Shown one piece after another: positions 1 through 7,900 of a DNA stretch of 64,000 bases. The notes under the pieces are model-generated. The model was not told where the DNA came from. It ran no database searches and worked only from the letters and a program-made list of their open reading frames with translations. The DNA comes from Streptomyces actinomycinicus (GTDB taxonomy: Bacteria > Actinomycetota > Actinomycetes > Streptomycetales > Streptomycetaceae), in the NCBI RefSeq assembly GCF_016741775.1, contig NZ_JAERRK010000008.1:62001-126000 (forward strand), given 5' to 3'. How positions within the stretch are numbered: position 1 is the stretch's first letter; every line of letters starts with the position of its first letter. The translations under genes and the position numbers were made by a program.

Positions 1-622
1 GCAGGCCGGCCCGCATCCGGGCGAACCACTCCTCCTCCAGCGCGTCCAGCCGCGCCTGCAGTCCGGGGCGGCCGGTGCCGGGGTCCCGGGGCAGGAAGCG
101 GGAGGGCAGGCCGCCTTCGAGGAGGGCCAGGGTGCCACCGGGGGCGAGGCGTTCGGCGAACGCGGTGAGCGCAGCCTGCTGGTCCCCGAGGTGGTGCAGG
201 CTGCGGCTGGCCCACAGCAGGTCGGCCGGGTGTTCCAACTCATTGAGCACCTCGGGCAGTTCGCCGGCGAGGGTGTCGAAGCGGTCGGCCACGCCCTGGC
301 CGGCGGCCCGGGCTCGGGCACGCTCCAGCAGCGGGGCGGTGCTGTCGACGGCGACGACACGGGCCGTCGGGAACGCCTCGGCGAACAGACAGGTGACGAC
401 GCCGGGTCCGCTGCCCGCGTCCACGATCAGGCCCGGCCCGGTCACCTCCTTCGCGAGCCACGCCATGGCCCGCTCGTAGACGGGGGCGAACAGCTCGGCC
501 TGCGACTCCAGCAGGGGGGCCATCTCGTTCCAGTCGATGTCTGTGCCGTGAGCGTGCCCGTGCCCGTTTCCGTGTCCGTGTGCGTGTCCTGCGTGCTGCT
601 GGTCGTGGTGATCGTGCGCCAT
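1..622 (-). CDS. Class I SAM-dependent methyltransferase with His-rich N-terminus (partial, cut by window edge)
   Basis: The gene reads leftward off the window, so about 207 residues are visible and the C-terminus is missing. The first 26 residues hold ten histidines in H-x and H-G-H steps, followed by an ordinary Rossmann methyltransferase. Motif I (VDAGSGPG) lies at residues 67-74, an acidic residue ends strand 2 (VVAVD), and RLAPGGTLALLEGG is the usual post-motif loop. The ATG at 622 is chosen because the His-rich segment follows at once and the frame stays open to the edge. Poly-His tails of this kind are known from metal-handling proteins, so metal binding or metal-linked regulation is an inference. 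The substrate cannot be read from sequence. A perfect inverted repeat lies 66 bp upstream. Confidence 0.8.
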   Translation of the reverse strand, partial: MAHDHHDQQHAGHAHGHGNGHGHAHGTDIDWNEMAPLLESQAELFAPVYERAMAWLAKEVTGPGLIVDAGSGPGVVTCLFAEAFPTARVVAVDSTAPLLERARARAAGQGVADRFDTLAGELPEVLNELEHPADLLWASRSLHHLGDQQAALTAFAERLAPGGTLALLEGGLPSRFLPRDPGTGRPGLQARLDALEEEWFARMRAGL

Positions 623-687
623 GGCGGTCAGCCTCTCCTCGGGATGCGGCCAGCCTCCGACGGCACTCCGGCCGGAGGCCAGCTCCG

Positions 688-702
688 TTGCCGATACGGC
701 AA
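688..702. promoter_or_regulatory. Candidate operator upstream of the His-rich methyltransferase
   Basis: TTGCCG-ATA-CGGCAA is a perfect 6-bp inverted repeat with a 3-nt spacer. It sits in the 207-bp gap between the methyltransferase start (622) and the upstream gene. Its place and symmetry suit a dimeric repressor site, but I cannot assign a regulator family. Confidence 0.3.
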
Positions 703-829
703 AACCGGCCGGCGCGGTCCGGCACGGTCGGCACACCGAGGCCGTCGGAACGTCCCCGCCCGGCACGACGCCCCCACCGTCGCGCCGGGCGGGGACGCGG
801 TCCACGGGCCGCACCCCCCGCCCGCAGCG

Positions 830-1513
830 CTACTTGACGTTTCCGGTGAAGACCGCCGCGTCCGACTCGAAGTCGGGGGTGACCTCGATCTGGATGAGCT
901 TCTCGCCCTTGGGGAGTTCGCAGCCCCAGGGCACGTCGAGCGACCGTCCGGCGAGGAGTTTGGTCTCGGGACCGCCCTCCAGGCCCGCGTCGGAGTCGAA
1001 GACCGAGTCGCTGGTCTTGCCCTTCTGCCCGTACGAGCAGTTGACGGTGAGCTGCGTGGCGTCGAAGGCCTTCTTGCCGCCGTTCTTGAGCCTGACCGTG
1101 AACTGGAGGTACGGCGTGTTCTCGGGCTCGGCGTACTCGCCGGTGACGGACCGCTTGAGACCCGTGAGGCTGACCTCGATGTCCGGGTCGTAGACGACGG
1201 TGTCGTCCAGGGCGTAGACCCCGTCGCCGTCGTCCTCGGGGGCCGAGGTGGACTCGTCGTCGGCCTGGGCGGCGTCCTCGTCCGCGCCGGCGGCGCCGTC
1301 CGCGGCGGCCGTCTTCGTGACGGTCACGGTGGGCGCCGGCTCGGCTTCGGAGTCGCCGGTGACGCCTGCCGTGACCACGGCCGAGACGAGGGCCGCCGCG
1401 ACGGCCGCCGCCACGGCGACCAGGGCGGTGCGGGGCTTCCGCGGCGGCACGGGCGGAGGGATCGCCGGCCCGTAACCCGGCAAGGGCGGTGGTGGTGTCA
1501 TGTCTGAACTCAT
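830..1513 (-). CDS. DUF4352-type membrane-anchored or secreted protein
   Basis: The 227-residue product starts with a short Pro-rich cytoplasmic segment (PPPPLPGYGPAIPPPVPP). A basic stretch and one hydrophobic helix (about residues 27-50, rich in Ala and Val) follow. Next come an acidic Asp/Glu/Ala linker of about 50 residues and a C-terminal beta-rich domain (about 100-227). That domain has a DUF4352-like pattern (LQFTVRLKNGGKKAFDATQLTV) with a Cys pair, C in NCSYG and C in WGCELP, that could form a disulfide outside the cell. The ATG at 1513 follows a G-rich ribosome site; a start four codons further in is also possible, while upstream in-frame starts lack a ribosome site. It is probably an extracytoplasmic protein tethered by its N-terminal helix. 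Its function is unknown. Confidence 0.7.
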   Translation of the reverse strand: MSSDMTPPPPLPGYGPAIPPPVPPRKPRTALVAVAAAVAAALVSAVVTAGVTGDSEAEPAPTVTVTKTAAADGAAGADEDAAQADDESTSAPEDDGDGVYALDDTVVYDPDIEVSLTGLKRSVTGEYAEPENTPYLQFTVRLKNGGKKAFDATQLTVNCSYGQKGKTSDSVFDSDAGLEGGPETKLLAGRSLDVPWGCELPKGEKLIQIEVTPDFESDAAVFTGNVK

Positions 1514-1550
1514 GGTCCCCCCAAGGACGTGATGTTGAGGGTTCAATGAT

Positions 1551-1564
1551 CGCTTCCCGAAGCG
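1551..1564. promoter_or_regulatory. Short inverted repeat upstream of the DUF4352 gene
   Basis: CGCTTC-CC-GAAGCG lies 38 bp upstream of the ATG at 1513 in a locally AT-richer stretch. It could be an operator half-site pair or a small hairpin in the leader. Nothing else in the 229-bp gap (1514-1742) looks like a gene. Confidence 0.25.
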
Positions 1565-1742
1565 GAATATGAAGCCCCTGTGATCAAATCGTGTCCCCGG
1601 CACTTATCGATCCGCCCAGCTCAGGGACATGGACACAGCCGGGGTCGCGATCACTTTTCACCTCTCCTCCACGAGTGCCGTCGTCGAGGCGGACGCGGAG
1701 CCTGTGCCGCGCGGGCCGGCGACGAGGGGGAGCCGCCCGGCC

Positions 1743-2492
1743 TCAGACGGCTGCCGGCCTACGGAAGGCGCACACCCGGAACGACGGGTCGGCGCGGGGA
1801 CGGTCCTGGTCCGGGAGCCGAGCCAGGCGTGCGGCGAACTCCTCGGTGCGCGGCCCGCCCGGCGGCAGCACGGTGAACCAGCCGCGGCGCAGGTCGGCGA
1901 TGGCGCTGCGGGGACTGCGGCCCTGCCCGGTGCCGCGGAACACGGTCTCACCGGCGGGCCGGAGTCCGTGCCGCACGGCGTGCTCGGTCACGGTGGCGGC
2001 GGCGTCGGCGGCGGGACGGCGGGGACGGTCCGCGAGGACGGCGTCGATGTCGCTGCCCACGTCGTGCGCGGCGGCCTTGTCGACGGTGGTGACGTACACC
2101 CCGCCGGGCCGCAGCACGCGCGCGCACTCGGCGACGACCGTCCGCACGTCCTCCGGGTCGTCCAGCAGGTGCAGCAGCCAGATGGAGGTGACCGCGTCGA
2201 AGGCCGCGTCGGGGAAGGGCAGTCGGCGGCTGTCGGCCCGGACGACCGCGCCGGGCAGCCGGGCCGCCGCCATGCCGACCATGGCCGGTGTGAGGTCCAC
2301 GCCGGTCACCCGCAGCCGGGGGCGGGCGGCGGCGAGCCGCCGCGTGACGATCCCGGTGCCGCACGCGACATCGAGGAGACGGCCCGCTCCCCCGGGTGTC
2401 AGACCGAGAACGGCTCGCGCGGCCGCCTCGGCACGGGCCTCGCCGCCGCGCAGGGCGTCGTAGTCCCCGGCTTCCTTCTCGTAGTCGAGCAC
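1743..2492 (-). CDS. Class I SAM-dependent methyltransferase (UbiE/Methyltransf_11 type)
   Basis: The 249-residue protein opens with MLDYEKEAGDYDALRGGEARAE, the usual helix before motif I of small-molecule methyltransferases. Motif I is LLDVACGTG (about 39-47), the acidic end of strand 2 is VTGVDLTPAM, motif II-like LPFPDAAFDAVTSIWLLHLL follows, and the post-motif is ARVLRPGGVYVTTVD. The C-terminal half is variable and probably carries the substrate pocket. The gene lies 5 bp downstream of the pterin dehydratase on the same strand, so the two are likely co-transcribed. The methyl acceptor is unknown. Confidence 0.85.
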   Translation of the reverse strand: MLDYEKEAGDYDALRGGEARAEAAARAVLGLTPGGAGRLLDVACGTGIVTRRLAAARPRLRVTGVDLTPAMVGMAAARLPGAVVRADSRRLPFPDAAFDAVTSIWLLHLLDDPEDVRTVVAECARVLRPGGVYVTTVDKAAAHDVGSDIDAVLADRPRRPAADAAATVTEHAVRHGLRPAGETVFRGTGQGRSPRSAIADLRRGWFTVLPPGGPRTEEFAARLARLPDQDRPRADPSFRVCAFRRPAAV

Positions 2493-2497
2493 ATCGC

Positions 2498-2803
2498 TCA
2501 GTGTGCCCCGTGACCTGGGGCGATGTCCTCCACCCTGCGGGCGAGAGCGAAATCCTTCCCGGTGACGGTGCCGCCCGCGCTGTGGGTGTGCACGGTGAGC
2601 GAGACGGTGTTGTAGCCGAGGGTGAGATCGGAGTGGTGGTCCAGCTCGTCCTGGACGGCGGCGATGTGCGCGACCAGCGCCGCCGCCGCGAAGTGCGAAC
2701 CGAGCCGGTAGGCACGGGTGAGGCGGTCACCGTCCACCGACCAGCCGGGCAGTTCGGCCAGCCGGTCCTCGATCTCCTTCTGCGACAGCGGTTCGACGGC
2801 CAT
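2498..2803 (-). CDS. Pterin-4a-carbinolamine dehydratase
   Basis: The 101-residue protein matches the family in length and motifs: LPGWSVDGDRLTRAYRLGSHFAAAALVAHIAAVQDELDHHSDLTLGYNTVSLTVHTH contains the paired histidines (DHHSD) and the later His of the active site. The family dehydrates 4a-hydroxytetrahydrobiopterin made by aromatic amino acid hydroxylases; some members moonlight as transcription cofactors. No aromatic hydroxylase is in the window, so its partner is elsewhere or the role is different. A GGAGGGAG ribosome site precedes the ATG. The gene is divergent from the XRE regulator at 2949. Confidence 0.92.
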   Translation of the reverse strand: MAVEPLSQKEIEDRLAELPGWSVDGDRLTRAYRLGSHFAAAALVAHIAAVQDELDHHSDLTLGYNTVSLTVHTHSAGGTVTGKDFALARRVEDIAPGHGAH

Positions 2804-2948
2804 GGCCGGGCTCCCTCCGTGATGTGCCGGTTACGGATTCAGCCTGCCACGACGGCGATGCGGGCGGTATGCCGACGCGTCCCCGGCACGCCCTGCCGCG
2901 TCACCGGCTCGTTCCCGGGTGCCGCCGCCCTCGGCTAGGGTCGGCGCC

Positions 2949-3776
2949 ATGACCATCGTCGCGTCCGGTCCGGCCGCCTCCGCCGCCGTCACCGGCAAGG
3001 GTGTCGGCCCCCTGCTGCGCGCCTGGCGGGAGCGGCGCCGGATCTCCCAACTGGAGCTGGCGCTGCGGGCCGACTCCTCCGCGCGGCACATCAGCTTCGT
3101 CGAGACAGGCCGGTCCCGGCCGAGCGAGGAGATGGTGCTGCGGCTCGCCGAGCGGCTGGAGGTGCCGGTGCGGGAGCGCAACGCCCTGCTGCTGGCGGCC
3201 GGTTACGCCCCGCGCTTCCCGGAGACCCCGCTGGACGACCCGGCGCTCGACGCGCTGCGCGACGGCATGGAGCGCCTCATCCGGGGCTACGAACCCTATC
3301 CCGCGCTGGTGGTCGACGCCGGGTACACGGTCGTCGCCGCCAACCGGGGCATCGCGATGCTGCTGGAGGGCGTGCCGGAGAAGCTGATGCTGCCGGCACC
3401 GAACGCGATGCGGCTCACGCTGCACCCGGAGGGCCTGGCGCCGCGCATCCGGAATCTGCGGGAGTGGCGGGGGCACCTGCTGGCGCAGATGGAGCGGGAG
3501 ATCGCGCTGCACCGCTCGGACCGGCTCCGCGCCCTGTACGAGGAGGTGGCGGCCTACCCGGTGCCCGAGGAGCCGCCCGGCGCCGAACCTGCCGCGCCCG
3601 TGCCGTATTTCGCGCTGCCGATGTGCATCGAGCACGACGGCCGGACCCTGTCGTTCGTGTCGTCGATCTCCACCTTCAACACCCCGATGGACGTCACGGT
3701 GGCCGAACTCGCCATCGAGACGTTCCTGCCGGCGGACCCCGCCACCGCCAAGTATCTGCACACCCTGGCCGGTTGA
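2949..3776 (+). CDS. XRE-family HTH regulator with MmyB-like ligand-binding domain
   Basis: The 275-residue protein has an N-terminal helix-turn-helix (about residues 17-75; LRAWRERRRISQLELALRAD and SSARHISFVETGRSRPS). A MmyB-like C-terminal domain follows (about 95-270), with YPALVVDAGYTVVAANRGIAMLLEGV, NLREWRGHLLAQMEREI and the terminal TFLPADPATAKYLHTLAG. Proteins of this build are thought to bind a fatty-acid-like or other small ligand, by analogy with solved members. The ATG at 2949 begins the recognised homology; the open frame extends ten codons further upstream without a better start. It is divergent from the pterin dehydratase, so either neighbour may be its target. Confidence 0.88.
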   Translation: MTIVASGPAASAAVTGKGVGPLLRAWRERRRISQLELALRADSSARHISFVETGRSRPSEEMVLRLAERLEVPVRERNALLLAAGYAPRFPETPLDDPALDALRDGMERLIRGYEPYPALVVDAGYTVVAANRGIAMLLEGVPEKLMLPAPNAMRLTLHPEGLAPRIRNLREWRGHLLAQMEREIALHRSDRLRALYEEVAAYPVPEEPPGAEPAAPVPYFALPMCIEHDGRTLSFVSSISTFNTPMDVTVAELAIETFLPADPATAKYLHTLAG

Positions 3777-3782
3777 GTCGCT

Positions 3783-3817
3783 CCGCACACGATTCGTCGC
3801 CTCGGGCACGTGTGCGG
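3783..3817. promoter_or_regulatory. 9-bp inverted repeat between the two XRE genes
   Basis: CCGCACACG (3783-3791) and CGTGTGCGG (3809-3817) are exact reverse complements separated by 17 nt. The element follows the stop of the first regulator and precedes the second. It could be a weak terminator or an operator for the downstream regulator. Confidence 0.35.
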
Positions 3818-3877
3818 GACGGCGTCACGTGACAGACTGCTGCCCGCGTTCGTCGGCGCACAGGGGAGGGGCGTGGC

Positions 3878-4741
3878 GTGAGTGAGCGGCGGGCCGCGCC
3901 CACCGTGGGCCAGGTGGTGCTCGGCAAACGGCTGCAGGAACTGCGCGAGGCGGCGGGGCTCAGCCGGGAGGAGGCCGCCCGCGTCCTCAGGGTGGCCTCG
4001 GCGACCGTGCGGCGGATGGAGATGGCCGAGGTCGCGCTGAAGATCCCCTACGTGCAGGTGCTGCTGTCCGCCTACGGGGTGGCCGAGGACGAGGCCGACG
4101 CGTTCGTGCGGCTGGCCGAGGACGCGAACCAGCCGGGCTGGTGGCAGCGCTTCCACGACGTGCTGCCGGACTGGTTCAGCCTGTACGTCAGCCTGGAGGG
4201 AGCCGCCCGCATCATCCGCTCCTACGAGCCGCACTTCGTACCGGGCCTGCTGCAGACCGAGGCGTACGCGCGGGCGGTGATGGAGGCCGGGACGATAGGG
4301 CAGACCTCGCCGGAGTCGGTGGAGCGGCATGTGTCGCTGCGCATGGAACGGCAGCGGCTGCTGGAGCGGGACGACCCGCCCCACCTGTGGGTGATCATGG
4401 ATGAGACGGTGCTCAGACGCCCGGTCAGCATCCGTCCCGAGGTGCTGCGGGACCAGCTGGACCGGCTGCTGGAGTACGCCGAACGGGACCGGGTCACCCT
4501 CCAGGTAGCCGAGTTCGCGTCGGGTCCGCATCCGGGGACGTACGCGCCGTTCACGCTGTTCCGGTTCGCCGAGCCGGAACTGCCCGACATGGTGTTCACC
4601 GAGTACCTGACCGGTGCCCTCTACCTGGACTCGCGCCGGGAGGTCGCCGCGCACCTGGAGGTGCTGGACCACATGACGGCCAGGGCCGCCTCCGCCCAGC
4701 GCACGCTGAAGCTGCTGCGGGAGCACCGCGAGAACATCTGA
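3878..4741 (+). CDS. XRE-family HTH regulator with DUF5753 (Scr1/WhiJ-like)
   Basis: The 287-residue protein has a helix-turn-helix at about residues 16-70 (LGKRLQELREAAGLSREEAARVLRVASATVRRMEMAEV). A DUF5753 domain follows (about 100-280) with the diagnostic RIIRSYEPHFVPGLLQTEAYARAVM, MDETVLRRPV and FRFAEPELPDMVFTEYLTGALYLD. The GTG at 3878 follows a GGGGAGGGG ribosome site. Streptomyces have dozens of these WhiJ-like regulators, most often next to a small acidic DUF397 gene. No DUF397 partner is present here, so this is an orphan or acts on the nar operon that starts 165 bp downstream. Confidence 0.9.
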   Translation: MSERRAAPTVGQVVLGKRLQELREAAGLSREEAARVLRVASATVRRMEMAEVALKIPYVQVLLSAYGVAEDEADAFVRLAEDANQPGWWQRFHDVLPDWFSLYVSLEGAARIIRSYEPHFVPGLLQTEAYARAVMEAGTIGQTSPESVERHVSLRMERQRLLERDDPPHLWVIMDETVLRRPVSIRPEVLRDQLDRLLEYAERDRVTLQVAEFASGPHPGTYAPFTLFRFAEPELPDMVFTEYLTGALYLDSRREVAAHLEVLDHMTARAASAQRTLKLLREHRENI

Positions 4742-4825
4742 GCCCCCGGCGTGCCCGCCGTGACGCGTGCGGCTCGCCCCCCCGCACCGGTCGGGCACGA
4801 CCCGCGTGCGTCCTCGGTCCGCCGT

Positions 4826-4839
4826 GACCCGTACGGGTC
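4826..4839. promoter_or_regulatory. Perfect 14-bp palindrome upstream of narG
   Basis: GACCCGTACGGGTC is a perfect palindrome centred about 75 bp upstream of the narG GTG, in the only gap (4742-4906) before the operon. Its position suits a regulator of the nar operon, for example a two-component or redox regulator. The family cannot be named from the sequence alone. Confidence 0.4.
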
Positions 4840-4906
4840 TGTGAACGGGTGCCCTCCCGGGCCCGCCCCTAGGTTCGGTAGTACGGGGTCAGCCTAGGGA
4901 GCGTAC

Positions 4907-7900
4907 GTGACCGACACGCAGATACCGCCCAAGGAGCCCGGCGCCGCCCTGCTGGCCGCCGGCCGCTTCTTCCGGCCCGGCACGCCCGCTCCCGGCCTGC
5001 ACAGCGTGACCCGGGACGGCGGCCGGGAGGCGGAGACCCGGGCGCCGGACCACCCGTCGGCGGGCCCGGACCGCCCCGGGTCCGAGCCGTGCGGCTGCCC
5101 GCGTGGAGCCGCGTTCTCCTGGTACACCTACTCCCCCACCCGGCTGCGCCACCCGTACGTCCGGGGCGTGCTCCTGGAGATGTACCGGGAGGCGAAGGAG
5201 CGGCTGAAGGATCCGGTGCTGGCCTGGGCGGAGCTGCAGAACGACCCAGAGCGGCGCCGCCGTTACCAGCGGGCGCGCGGCGAGGGCGGCCTGGTGCGGG
5301 CCACATGGGACGAGGCCGTCGAGATCGTCGCCGCCGCGCAGGTGCACACCATCAGGACCTACGGCCCGGACCGGATCGCCGGCTTCTCCCCGGTCCCGGC
5401 GATGTCGATGGTGTCGCACGCGGCCGGGGCCCGCTACCACTCCCTGATCGGCGCGCCGGTGCTGTCGTTCCACGACCGGAACGCCGACCTGCCGGTCGCC
5501 TCGCCGCAGGTCTTCGGCGACCAGACGGACGTGCCGGAGTCGGGTGACTGGTGGGACGCCGCGTATCTGATGATGTGGGGCTCGAACGTGCCAGTGACGC
5601 GGACCCCGGACGCGCACTGGACGGCGGAGGCCCGCTACCGCGGCCAGAAGGTCGTGGTGGTCGCGCCGGACCAAGCGGACGCCGCCAGGTTCGCCGACGA
5701 GTGGCTGCACCCGCACCCCGGCACGGACGGCGCGCTGGCCCTGGCGATGGGGCATGTGATCCTCAAGGAGTTCTTCGTCGCCCGGCAGACGCCGTTCTTC
5801 GCGGACTACGTACGGAAGTTCACCGACCTGCCGTTCCTGGTGACGCTCGCCGAGCGCGGCGGGGCGTACGTGCCGGCCAAGTTCCTGCGCGCCGCGGATG
5901 CCGGGCAGGACGGTGAGGGCGCCGAGTGGAAGACGGTCGTCCTGGACGAGACGTCCGGCCGGCCCGTCGTGCCGAACGGCTCCCTGGGCTTCCGCTGGAC
6001 CGAGTCCGGCGCGGGCGGCTGGAACCTCCAGCTGGGCGGGATCAGGCCGCGGCTGACGCTGTACGGCGAAGAGTTCGCGGTCCCGGTGGAGGTGCTGCTG
6101 CCCCGGTTCGACACCGCGGGCGGGGCGCGCGGGCAGGGGCGGGGCGAGGTGCTGCGGCGCAGTGTGCCGGCGACGCGGCTGGGCGGGGCGGACGGCCCGC
6201 TCGTGACGACGGTGTTCGATCTGCTGCTGGCGCAGTACGGGGTGTACCGGCCCGGGATGCCGGGCGACTGGCCGGCCTCGTACCAGGACCCGCGTTCGCC
6301 TGCGACGCCCGCCTGGCAGGAGGCGCACACCTCCGTCCCGGCCGCCAAGTGCATCAGGATCGCCCGTGAGTTCGCGGGGACGGCCGAGCGTTCCCGGGGC
6401 CGCTGCATGATCCTCACGGGCGCCGGCACCAACCACTGGTTCCACTCGGAGACCATCTGCCGCGCCCTCCTGGCCCTGCTCCAGCTCACCGGCTGCCAGG
6501 GCCGCAACGGCGGCGGCTGGGCACACTACGGCGGCCTCGAGAAGTGCCGCCCGGTGACCGGCTGGGCGACGCTGGCCGCCGCCTCCGACTGGTGCCGGCC
6601 GCCCCGGCAGATGGCCGGCACCGCGTACTGGTACCTCAACGCCGACCAGTGGCGCTACGACCGGTTCGGCGCGGACGTGCTGGCCTCACCGCTCGGTGAG
6701 GGCCGGTTCGCGGGGATGACCGGCGCGGACTGCCTGGCCCTGTCGGCCCGCTCGGGCTGGATGCCGTCGTACCCCACGTTCGACCGCAACCCCCTGGAGC
6801 TGGGCGAGGAGTCCGGCGATCCGGTGGCGAAGGCCGTGGCGGGGCTCCGCGCGGGCACGCTGAGGTTCGCCTGCGAGGACCCGGACGCCCCCGAGAACTG
6901 GCCCCGAGTGCTGACCCTGTGGCGGGCCGACCTGCTGGGCGCGTCCGGGAACGGCGCCGAGTACGTCACCAGGCACCTGCTCGGCACCCGCTCCTCGCTG
7001 CGTGACGAGGAGGCCGCGCCCGGCACCCGGCCGCGGGACGTGACCTGGCGGGAGCAGGCGCCGGAGGGCAAGCTCGATCTGCTGCTGTCCCTGGACTTCC
7101 GGCGGACGGCCTCGACGCCGCTGTCGGACGTGGTGCTGCCGGCGGCGACCTGGTGCGAGAAGCACGACCTGTCCTCCAGCTGCATGCACCCCTACGTGCA
7201 CGCGTGCACTCCGGCGGTGGACCCGCCCCGGCAGGCCCGCACCGACTTCGAGGCCTTCAAGGCACTGGCGGAGAAGCTCAGCGAACTCGCGGTGGAGCAC
7301 CTGGGTGTCCGCAAGGACCTGGTGGCGACCCCGCTGCAGCACGACACGCCGGGCGAGACCGCCCAGCCCGGCGGGGTCGTGCGGGACTGGAGGCGGGGCG
7401 AGTGCGAGCCCGTGCCCGGGCGGACGCTGCCGGACCTGACGGTCGTGGAGCGGGACTACCCGGCGGTCGGCGCCAAGTTCGGCGCGCTCGGCCCGCTGGT
7501 GGAGGAACTGGGGCTGCCGGCCGGAGGGATCACGCTGTTGCCGGACAAAGAGGTGGTCCGGCTGGGGAAGTCGAACGGCACCGTGCGCGGCGGGCCCGCG
7601 GACGGGCGGCCGTCCCTGGACACGGCGGTGAAGGCGGCCGAAGCCGTACTCGCCCTGTCCGGCACCACCAACGGCCGGCTGGCCGCGCAGGGTTTCCGTA
7701 CGCTGGAGCGACGGACGGGGCAGGAGCTGGCCCACCTGGCCGCCGAGCACGAGGGCAAGCGGGTCGGGTACGCCGACACGCAGGCGGCGCCCGTGCCGGT
7801 GATCACCTCGCCGGAGTGGTCGGGCAGCGCATCCGGCGGCCGGCGGTACACGGCCTTCACCTTGAACACCGAGCACGGCAAGCCATGGCACACCCTCACC

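Noticed and set aside
4889-6526. A 545-codon open frame on the minus strand opposite narG
   Set aside because: It is antisense to a well-supported gene and its translation is Arg/Gly/Val-rich with no family features. High GC makes such shadow frames common.
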